Below are positions 7,708 to 13,930 of a stretch of DNA of 13,930 nt, piece by piece (position 1 is the first letter of the stretch; each line of letters opens with the position of its first letter). The translations under genes were made by a program, and so were the position numbers. A model generated the notes under the pieces. It did no database searches. It worked only from the letters and a program-made list of their open reading frames with translations, and was not told the origin of the DNA. The DNA comes from Thermoplasmata archaeon (lineage in GTDB: Archaea; Thermoplasmatota; DTKX01; GCA-020343715), in contig CP070808.1 of NCBI GenBank assembly GCA_020343715.1, positions 1,284,397-1,298,326 of the forward strand, read 5' to 3'.

Positions 7708-7731
7708 ACAGTGACCCTTTCACGCCATAAT

Positions 7732-7740
7732 CTTATAATA
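7732..7740 (+). promoter_or_regulatory. TATA box upstream of the lhr-like helicase
   Basis: CTTATAATA is the best TATA-like match in the window. It predicts transcription starting near 7761. No plausible start codon for the helicase lies there. The nearest candidates are at 7867-7927, so this promoter implies a 5' leader of about 105-165 bases, or a separate small RNA. Confidence 0.6.
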
Positions 7741-7760
7741 CCCGGGGGCCTATCCAGGAA

Positions 7761-7917
7761 GGATTAGCGAGGCGGGCGGATACTTGCACACACTAAGGGT
7801 AAATCGCCTAGGTCCGCTACCGGTGGGGAAGGCACGGTGCGGGTCCGCAATCGGATACTACGATGAGTGCGAACGGGACGTTCGGCCCCTCGGATTACAT
7901 CTGATGGGGTGGGGCCC
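7761..7917 (+). other. Putative structured 5' leader of the helicase gene
   Basis: This segment lies between the predicted transcription start and the favoured helicase start codon. TAGCG-AGGCG (7765-7774) can pair with CGCCT (7805-7809) and CGCTA (7815-7819), leaving a 5-base bulge on the 3' side. A second perfect 6-bp hairpin CGAACG-GGA-CGTTCG lies at 7870-7884. A 13-codon ORF (ATG 7863 to TGA 7902-7904) overlaps that hairpin. The stretch ends in GGGGTGGGG, a Shine-Dalgarno-like run. I do not recognise a known riboswitch class. Short stems can arise by chance in sequence this rich in GC. Confidence 0.3.
7906..7914 (+). promoter_or_regulatory. Shine-Dalgarno-like site for the helicase gene
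   Basis: GGGGTGGGG can pair, with G-U wobbles, with the conserved CACCUCC end of archaeal 16S rRNA. Counted from GGTG (7908-7911), the gap to the TTG at 7918 is 6 bases, a normal spacing. This is the main reason for preferring 7918 over the GTG codons at 7867 and 7909. Confidence 0.45.
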
Positions 7918-10900
7918 TTGACGGGCGTGAGGTTCGTCGACGACAGGTCCAGCCTGGACGAGGTCATGGAGCGCATGGACCCGGTGGTGGAGAGGTGGTT
8001 CCGCTCCCGCTTCGACTCCCTCACGGCGCCCCAGGCCACGGCGATACCCCTCATCGACGAGCGTCGGTCCACCCTGATATCGTCCCCCACTGGCTCGGGC
8101 AAGACCATCACGGCGTTCCTCTCCGTTATCAACCACCTGTTCCGCCTGCACCAGCTGGGGGAGCTGGAGGATCGCATCTACTGCGTCTACGTCTCGCCCC
8201 TGAAGGCCCTGGCCAACGACATCCACAAGAACCTGGAGATCCCCCTGGAGGAGATCCAGGAGATGGCGCGGAACGAGGGCCTCACGGTGCCCGACATCCG
8301 GGTGGCGGTGCGCAGCGGGGACACCAGCACCGCCGAGCGCCAGAGGATGGTCAAGCGGCCTCCCCACATCTTCATCACCACGCCCGAGTCCCTCTCGCTG
8401 GTCCTCTCGACCCGCAAGTTCTCGGAGAAGTTCGACGGGGTCGAGTGGGTCATCATCGACGAGATCCACGACCTGTGCTCCTCCAAGAGGGGGACCCTGC
8501 TCTCCCTGAGCCTGGAGCACCTCCAGGCCCGGGTGGGAGAGCCCCTCACCCGCGTTGGTCTTAGCGCGACCCAGGCCCCCATCGAGGAGATAGCGGGCTT
8601 CCTGGTGGGCTCCGAGGAAGGGGATGTCAGGGAGGTGGACATCGTCCAGGTCTACCCGGAGAAGGAGGTGGACCTGCAGGTCCTGATCCCCGTGGACGAC
8701 CTGGAGGCTACCACGTACAAGGACGCCGAGGCGGCCATGCACAAGATGCTCGTGGGGCTGGTGAAGGAGCACCAGACCACCCTCATCTTCACGAACACAA
8801 GGGCCGCCACTGAGACGCTGGTGATGAAGCTCAAGGAGCTGGGCATCCAGCACGTGGCCGCCCACCACGGCTCCATGAGCAAGGAGAAGCGGCTGGACGT
8901 GGAGCGCTCCCTCAAGCGGGGCCAGCTCCAGGCCATCGTCTCCTCAACCTCCCTGGAGCTGGGCATCGACATCGGCTCCATCGACCTGGTGGTCCAGATA
9001 GGCTCCCCCAAGTCCATCTCCAAGCTGATGCAGCGCATCGGCCGGTCCGGGCACAGCCTGTACCGGGTCACCAAGGGCCGCGTGGTGGCGTTGGACCCGA
9101 TGGAGCTGGAGGAGTGCACCGTCCTGGTGCATGCTGCCCTGAGGGGCGAGGTGGACCTGGTCAGGATACCCAGGAGGAGCCTGGACGTGCTGTCCCAGTT
9201 CCTGGTGGGCCTGGCCATAGTCGAGCCCTGGTCCATCGACGGCGCGTACGACCTGGTCCGCTCCTCCTACCCGTACAGGGACCTGGAGAGGGACGACTAC
9301 GACAGGGTGCTGGAATCCCTGGGCGAGGTGGCCCGCCTCAAGCACAGGTCGGTGTACGCCAAGCTATGGATCGACTGGGAGAACGGCCGGTTCGGCTCCA
9401 AGCAGGGCGCCCGGCTCATCTACTTCACCAACGTGGGCACCATACCCGAGGAGTCGACATGGAGGGTCTTCTCGGAGAAGGGCGTCCCCCTGGGCAACCT
9501 CAGCGAGCGGTTCATCGAGCGGGTGCGTCCCAAGGAGGTCTTCGTCCTGGGCGGGAAGACCTACGAGTTCATCCAGACCAAGGGCACGAAGGTGTTCGTC
9601 CGGGACGCCCACGGCCGCAAGCCCACCATCCCGTCCTGGGCCGGGGAGGCCATGAGCCGGAGCCGGGAGCTGGCCCTGGCCATGTCGCGCCTGCGGGACG
9701 AGATGGCCAAGAGGATGGAGGAGGACACCCAGTCCGAGGTGGCCGATTGGCTGGGGGAGGAGTACCACCTGGAGCGGCAGCTGGCCCTCAACCTCATCCG
9801 TCATTACAGGTCCCAGATCACGGTGTCGGGCCACGTGCCCTCTGCCAACCGTCTCCTGGTGGAGGGCTACACCGACGTGCGGGGTGACCCCAACATCATC
9901 GTCCACACCTCCCTGGGCAGGTCGGTGAACGAGGTACTGGCGCGCATCAGCGCCGTCCGGGTGGCCAGGGACCATCCGGGACTGCGTGTCAGGACGGTGC
10001 TCGATGACGACTCCTTCGCCCTCCTCCTAGACGAGGAGGTGGACCCCCAGGAGGTGGCCGACGCCCTGGGCCAGGTACCCCTGGAGGAGGACCTGAGGGA
10101 GGTGTTGCCCGGGTCGGAGCTGTTCCACCAGCGCTTCCGCCACTGCTCGACAAGGGCCTTCCTGGTGCTGCGCAACTACAGGGGCCGCGAGGTGCCGATA
10201 GCCCGGCAGCACCAGCAGGCGGCCCGCCTGTACGACGACCTGGTGGAGGACGTGGAGTTCCCCGTCACCAAGGAGACGTACGAGGAGTCGCTCCACCAGG
10301 CCATGGACCTGGATACCGCGGAGGCGGTGGCGAAGGAGGTGGCCAGCGGGGACCGCCACGTCCAGGTGCGCCCCTACTCGGACCGTCCATCGCCCTTCGC
10401 GTTCAAGCTGCTGCTCATGGGCATGTCCGACCTCCTGCTTATAGAGGACCGGTCGGTGCTGCTACGCGAGCTGCACGCCGACGTGCTGGCCAAGGTCATG
10501 CCCGAGGTGGACATCTCGAAGCCCCGGTACGACCGCGAGGAGGTGGAGGACTTCTTCGCAGGCAAGCGGGGCATGCTGGACTACAACTCGAAGCAAGGCC
10601 TCCTGGAGCTGCTGGAACGCATAGGCCCACTGCCCCTGGGCACCGACGGGGACCGCTCGCTGATGGGTTTCACCCAGGTGGCCGCGGGCACCGTGGAGTG
10701 CTGGCTGCGGGAACTGGTGAAGGAGGAGAAGGTGGTCTCATTCTGGTGCCACAAGCTGGTGTGGGCCCACGCTGACCACGACGACATGCTCTCGGTGCTG
10801 TACCCGCCCCCCCTGGAGGCGGACCTGTCTCCCACGGACGCGAAGCTGCTGTCCCTCGTCGGCGAGAGCGTCACCACCGCCGAGGTGACGGCCTCGGGGG

Positions 10901-13545
10901 ACAGGGCGTTCAAGCGGCGGGGCTCGCCCCAAGGGCCCGAGATCAGGGACGCTCTCCTGGACCTCCAGGTCCGGAACGCCATACGCCTCGCCACCGTTCC
11001 CACCCTGGAGGAGATGGACGTGGCGGGGGAGCACGACGAGCTGGCCCTGGACGAGCTGTCCGAGGACCAGCCCCCCAGCGACAGCGAGGAGGAGGAGATC
11101 GCCGAGGAGGTCACCACCGTCGAGCCGGAGATACTGGCCGAGGACGCCTCGTGCGAGTACGGTGCGACGCCCGAGACGGAGGCGTGGGAGGTGAGGGAGG
11201 TCTCCAAGGTGGCGCTGGAGAAGGCGGCCACCTGGTACGTGAACACCTACCTGGAGTACAATCCCCCCGGACCCCTGTCACGGATAGCGTACGACCTGGA
11301 CCTGGACCCGGAGCTGGTCCGGGGCACCCTCCGGGACATGGAGGACGACGGGGAGGTGGCCGCCGGCGCCTTCGTGGGCGGCGAGACGCCCCAGTACATG
11401 CTCTGGGTGGACAAGAACACCTTCGAGGGCCTCGCCAAGGGCCGCCGGGTGGTCCGGGAGAACGTGGCGCGCCAGTTCGCCCTGGACAAGTTCTTCAGGG
11501 GCTTTACGAGGATCGAGGACTTCTTCGAGACGTTCCTGGCCGCGGGCCTGCCCTTCGACATCTTCAACCGCCTGGAGGACTTCCAGCTGGAGGACTGGTG
11601 GGACCTGCAGGACTCGAGGGAGGTGCTCCACGGGCGCTTCGTGCGGGGTCACGTCTTCTTCACCACCGCGGAGCTGGCCCAGCTGCTGGCCTCGGCGTAC
11701 CGCACCGAGGAGCTGGACAAGATGGACCTGGAGGTCTTCGACACCATCTCCGCCAACGAGGGCATCTCCGCCGCTGGGACGGCCAAGTCCCTTGGGCTCA
11801 AGCGGGAGGAGGTCCAACCCTCGATAGACAAGCTGGACAGGAACGTCTACATCATACGGAAGTTCATCGAGAAGAAGGCCTGGTCGTCTCGGAACCTGTA
11901 CCTTCCCTTCGAGCTAACTGACCCCGTCAAGAACGCGAAGAAGCTGATAATCGAGCGCTACATCAAGGGCACCGGCCCCCTGACCTTCACCGCCGTCCGG
12001 TCCTTCACGGACTTCCCCTTCAACGAGGTGCTGTCCATCGTCAACGAGCTCCAGGAGGAAGGGGTCATCGAGCGGGTGCTGGTGGTGGGGGACACCTCGG
12101 TGGACATGTACGTCCACAGGGACGACGTGGAGCAGCTGTCCCGCATGGAGGCGAAGGTGAGGCTGGAGGACCCCCTCCGGGTCCTGTCGCTGTACGACCC
12201 CTACATCCAGCACATGTGGGCCGAGCTGACCACCCGCTACGGGGAGGGATGGATATTCCCCGTGGTCCGGGACGGGAAGCTCTGCGGGATGGTGGAGAAG
12301 TGGCGCATGTCCGGGGTCGTGGACATCCGGGAGATCAAGCTGGACGACCTGGGCCTGCTGGAGGAGCTGCTGGACGAGCTGGACCGGCAGATGGCGTTCT
12401 ACAGCCAGTTCGGCCTCGAGATCATCCGCATCCGCGGCGCCTTCGGCAGGAAGGTCCCCGACCTGCCCGTCAAGCTCAGGAACCGCTTCATCAAGAAGGG
12501 CTACCACCTGGTCCAGGACTTCCTCGCCAAGGGGGAGATGGTCCCGAGGAGCTTCCCCAGGGAGAACGTCTATTCGTACCTGTTCCACAAGCAGCACATC
12601 GCGCCCAGCCTGAAGTTCGACGATGTGATGACCGCGGCCAAGTCCATGGGCGGCCTCCGGTCCGACTTCGAGGCCTCCCTCAGGGTCAGGAAGATGAGGA
12701 AGCTGAAACGCTACGTCAAGTCGGGGGATCTGGTGGCGGGGCTCATGATCCCGGCACACCTGATGTACGCCACCAGGCGGGACATGCTCATCTACAAGGT
12801 GGCCAAGAGCCGACCCGTGACCGAGGACATGTCCCACCTGGTCAAGCTGATGGACCACCACGAGGGCGTCACACGCAGGGAGCTGATGGAGACGGCGGAG
12901 ATGGGCAGGGACAGGTTCGAGCCCGCCTTCAACGCCCTTTACGAGGGCCTCTACATCATCCGTGACCCCAGCAACCTGTACGTGCTGACGCCCGAGCCCA
13001 AGCTGGACCAGGCCACTGCCCGCAGGGTGGTGCTGGAGCGGATGATCGCCAACGTGGGCCTGGTCTCGGCCGAGGGCCTGGCCATGATGTCGAAGCACGA
13101 GTTCAAGATAGACGAGATCAAGGCCACCCTGGGCCGGCTCGAGCGGGCGGGGAAGCTGGCCAAGGGCTTCTTCGTGGAGGGTGACGAGTCCCTCTACTGG
13201 ATGATCAAGAAGGACATCCAGGTCCTGCCCAAGATGTCCTTCAAGTACAGCTTCGTCCTTTCCCCCTTCGACCAGCTGGCCCAATTGCTTTCCCAGGAGA
13301 TCCGTCGCAAGTTCCGCATCGGCTCGTGCTTCGTGATCTTCGTGGGCTCCGAGATGGCCGGGGCCTTCAAGGGCACGAAGAAGGGCAACACCCTCACGCT
13401 GACCGAGTTCATCGGTGGTGACAGGGAGCGAAAGGTGCTCCGCCTCTTCGAGAGGGAGTGGGGCCTATCGGTGCGGAAGCCCACGAAGACCCAGGAGATA
13501 GATGACTGGGAGCTGATGAGGTACTGGGAGGAGCACGCCTACTGA
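7918..13545 (+). CDS. lhr: Very long Lhr-family superfamily 2 helicase with extended winged-helix C-terminal region
   Basis: This 1,875-residue protein is a probable ATP-dependent 3'-5' DNA translocase/helicase acting in repair or remodelling. The helicase motifs are Walker A TGSGKT (58-63), SPLKAL (from 93), DEIH (181-184), SAT (216-218), TNTR (292-295), STSLELGID (from 343) and QRIGRSGH (372-379). An Lhr-type winged helix starts at about 418 (PRRSLDVLSQFLVG). GRKPTIPSWAGE (566-577) and the DEAD_assoc-like domain 4 (about 636-850) complete an Lhr core. An acidic linker (about 1037-1090) leads to a C-terminal region of repeated winged helices with two HTH_42/AlkZ-like modules (about 1180-1475 and 1560-1875). 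Archaeal Lhr-core proteins are roughly 900 residues and E. coli Lhr is 1,538, so this one is exceptionally long. The TTG start at 7918 rests on a Shine-Dalgarno-like run. GTG 7867, 7909 or 7927 would change at most 17 residues. Confidence 0.92.
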   Translation: MTGVRFVDDRSSLDEVMERMDPVVERWFRSRFDSLTAPQATAIPLIDERRSTLISSPTGSGKTITAFLSVINHLFRLHQLGELEDRIYCVYVSPLKALANDIHKNLEIPLEEIQEMARNEGLTVPDIRVAVRSGDTSTAERQRMVKRPPHIFITTPESLSLVLSTRKFSEKFDGVEWVIIDEIHDLCSSKRGTLLSLSLEHLQARVGEPLTRVGLSATQAPIEEIAGFLVGSEEGDVREVDIVQVYPEKEVDLQVLIPVDDLEATTYKDAEAAMHKMLVGLVKEHQTTLIFTNTRAATETLVMKLKELGIQHVAAHHGSMSKEKRLDVERSLKRGQLQAIVSSTSLELGIDIGSIDLVVQIGSPKSISKLMQRIGRSGHSLYRVTKGRVVALDPMELEECTVLVHAALRGEVDLVRIPRRSLDVLSQFLVGLAIVEPWSIDGAYDLVRSSYPYRDLERDDYDRVLESLGEVARLKHRSVYAKLWIDWENGRFGSKQGARLIYFTNVGTIPEESTWRVFSEKGVPLGNLSERFIERVRPKEVFVLGGKTYEFIQTKGTKVFVRDAHGRKPTIPSWAGEAMSRSRELALAMSRLRDEMAKRMEEDTQSEVADWLGEEYHLERQLALNLIRHYRSQITVSGHVPSANRLLVEGYTDVRGDPNIIVHTSLGRSVNEVLARISAVRVARDHPGLRVRTVLDDDSFALLLDEEVDPQEVADALGQVPLEEDLREVLPGSELFHQRFRHCSTRAFLVLRNYRGREVPIARQHQQAARLYDDLVEDVEFPVTKETYEESLHQAMDLDTAEAVAKEVASGDRHVQVRPYSDRPSPFAFKLLLMGMSDLLLIEDRSVLLRELHADVLAKVMPEVDISKPRYDREEVEDFFAGKRGMLDYNSKQGLLELLERIGPLPLGTDGDRSLMGFTQVAAGTVECWLRELVKEEKVVSFWCHKLVWAHADHDDMLSVLYPPPLEADLSPTDAKLLSLVGESVTTAEVTASGDRAFKRRGSPQGPEIRDALLDLQVRNAIRLATVPTLEEMDVAGEHDELALDELSEDQPPSDSEEEEIAEEVTTVEPEILAEDASCEYGATPETEAWEVREVSKVALEKAATWYVNTYLEYNPPGPLSRIAYDLDLDPELVRGTLRDMEDDGEVAAGAFVGGETPQYMLWVDKNTFEGLAKGRRVVRENVARQFALDKFFRGFTRIEDFFETFLAAGLPFDIFNRLEDFQLEDWWDLQDSREVLHGRFVRGHVFFTTAELAQLLASAYRTEELDKMDLEVFDTISANEGISAAGTAKSLGLKREEVQPSIDKLDRNVYIIRKFIEKKAWSSRNLYLPFELTDPVKNAKKLIIERYIKGTGPLTFTAVRSFTDFPFNEVLSIVNELQEEGVIERVLVVGDTSVDMYVHRDDVEQLSRMEAKVRLEDPLRVLSLYDPYIQHMWAELTTRYGEGWIFPVVRDGKLCGMVEKWRMSGVVDIREIKLDDLGLLEELLDELDRQMAFYSQFGLEIIRIRGAFGRKVPDLPVKLRNRFIKKGYHLVQDFLAKGEMVPRSFPRENVYSYLFHKQHIAPSLKFDDVMTAAKSMGGLRSDFEASLRVRKMRKLKRYVKSGDLVAGLMIPAHLMYATRRDMLIYKVAKSRPVTEDMSHLVKLMDHHEGVTRRELMETAEMGRDRFEPAFNALYEGLYIIRDPSNLYVLTPEPKLDQATARRVVLERMIANVGLVSAEGLAMMSKHEFKIDEIKATLGRLERAGKLAKGFFVEGDESLYWMIKKDIQVLPKMSFKYSFVLSPFDQLAQLLSQEIRRKFRIGSCFVIFVGSEMAGAFKGTKKGNTLTLTEFIGGDRERKVLRLFEREWGLSVRKPTKTQEIDDWELMRYWEEHAY

Positions 13546-13569
13546 GGCCCTCCCCTCGATGCTCCTGGC

Positions 13570-13608
13570 TCCCCTATTCAGATAACTGGAATTGATAATC
13601 ACAGGGGA
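13570..13608. repeat. Imperfect inverted repeat between the helicase and hydrolase genes
   Basis: TCCCCT (13570-13575) is complementary to AGGGGA (13603-13608). Inside it, ATTC (13576-13579) can pair with GAAT (13589-13592). It lies after the helicase stop and just before A/T-rich promoter sequence. It could be a terminator-like stem or an operator, and chance is also possible. Confidence 0.3.
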
Positions 13609-13632
13609 ATGCTTAAAAACCGGTCCCACTCT

Positions 13633-13640
13633 CTTAAATT
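13633..13640 (+). promoter_or_regulatory. TATA box for the terminal hydrolase gene
   Basis: CTTAAATT has its TTAAAT core centred about 24-25 bases upstream of the GTG at 13661, the spacing expected for leaderless transcription. A second A/T-rich box, CTTAAAAAC, lies at 13612-13620 and would give a leader of about 20 bases. Confidence 0.6.
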
Positions 13641-13660
13641 GGGAATCGGGAGGCTGGCCT

Positions 13661-13930
13661 GTGGCAGAATACGTGCCCGTTTATAGCAGAAGGGAGCGGC
13701 GATTTCGAAATCTGGGCAAGGTCCTCTTCGTCGCCGTGGTCATGCTCGTCCTCAGTCTCATGGCCTCCATGTACTTCTCCATCCTCGAGAACGACTACCA
13801 GTGGGAGTGGGTGGACCTGGAGAACGAGCAGGGGGACAACCTGAACGCCCTCCTCCTCACCCCGCCCGAGACCCCCACCGGTGGCTCACCAGCGGTGGTC
13901 ATCACCCACGACCTGGGCGGCAACAAGGAG
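13661..13930 (+). CDS. Membrane-anchored probable alpha/beta hydrolase (3' partial)
   Basis: The frame runs from a GTG at 13661 to the window edge, giving 90 residues. The N terminus is basic (RRERRFR, 10-16) and is followed by a hydrophobic helix at about 21-42. This can be an uncleaved anchor or a signal sequence and would put the rest outside the membrane. After a short aromatic and acidic segment, residues 77-90 (PAVVITHDLGGNKE) match the first core strand and oxyanion-loop region of alpha/beta hydrolases and dienelactone-hydrolase-like or peptidase-like proteins. Those usually read HG where this has H83-D84. The nucleophile and the rest of the triad would lie beyond the window, so the family call rests on this one motif. 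The start is supported by the TATA box 24-25 bases upstream and by the absence of a Shine-Dalgarno site. The gap to the helicase stop is 115 bases, and the gene has its own promoter. Confidence 0.65.
   Translation, partial: MAEYVPVYSRRERRFRNLGKVLFVAVVMLVLSLMASMYFSILENDYQWEWVDLENEQGDNLNALLLTPPETPTGGSPAVVITHDLGGNKE

Noticed and set aside
7822..7866. Cobalamin-riboswitch-like stretch (GGGGAAGGCACGGTGCGGG)
   Set aside because: It loosely recalls the GGGAA...GGTG part of the B12 aptamer. The CCGC-ACTG and GCCAGGAGACC elements are absent and the downstream gene has no link to cobalamin.
7860..7904. Box C/D sRNA candidate (ACGATGA ... CTGA)
   Set aside because: The C box has a mismatch, there are no C'/D' boxes between, and there is no terminal stem. 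Both short motifs are expected by chance.
7867..7917. GTG start for the helicase at 7867, adding 17 residues
   Set aside because: No ribosome-binding site, and no TATA box at leaderless distance. The added residues look unstructured, and TTG 7918 has a Shine-Dalgarno-like run. Not excluded.
11914..13284. 456-codon open frame on the minus strand opposite the helicase
   Set aside because: It is rich in V/L/H/D/Q in the pattern produced by the complement of GC-rich coding DNA. It has no recognisable motif, while the opposite strand encodes a clear multi-domain protein.

Overview
The window reads as a piece of a high-GC archaeal chromosome. Coding density is high. Most genes have a T/A-rich box about 22-29 bases upstream of the start codon with no room for a Shine-Dalgarno site, which is leaderless, TBP/TFB-type archaeal promoter architecture. 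The tRNA has no encoded CCA. The proteins (CPxCG zinc ribbons, a PEF-type C-terminal sorting tail, a giant Lhr helicase) fit Euryarchaeota, and Thermoplasmatota or relatives are my best guess. No gene here fixes the lineage.

Layout. At the left edge is the 3' part of a saccharopine-dehydrogenase-like oxidoreductase (+). A tRNA-Gly(UCC) follows on the minus strand, 3 bases past its stop. Two more minus-strand genes come next: a zinc-ribbon protein with 16 gapless TPR repeats, and a two-RCK TrkA-type potassium channel or transporter regulator. A promoter region of about 140 bases then separates trkA from the plus-strand block. That block begins with a membrane protein carrying three zinc ribbons, a 20-copy Asn-Gly hexapeptide repeat, two CBM9/DOMON-like extracytoplasmic domains and a PEF-like C-terminal tail. 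After a structured leader comes a 1,875-residue Lhr-family helicase. The last gene, cut by the right edge, is a membrane-anchored probable alpha/beta hydrolase.

The genes do not form an obvious single pathway. They look like housekeeping genes (nucleic-acid repair or remodelling, potassium homeostasis, amino-acid metabolism) next to lineage-specific surface and scaffold proteins. No mobile element, CRISPR array, phage gene or toxin-antitoxin pair is visible.

The most unusual content is in the helicase and the zinc-ribbon membrane protein. The helicase C-terminal half contains two copies, about 360 residues apart, of a winged-helix plus beta module resembling the HTH_42/AlkZ-YcaQ family. The membrane protein joins a cytoplasmic zinc-ribbon and Asn-Gly-repeat half to an exported sugar-binding-like half. 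The helicase is also the one gene here whose upstream region suggests a long 5' leader and a Shine-Dalgarno-like site.
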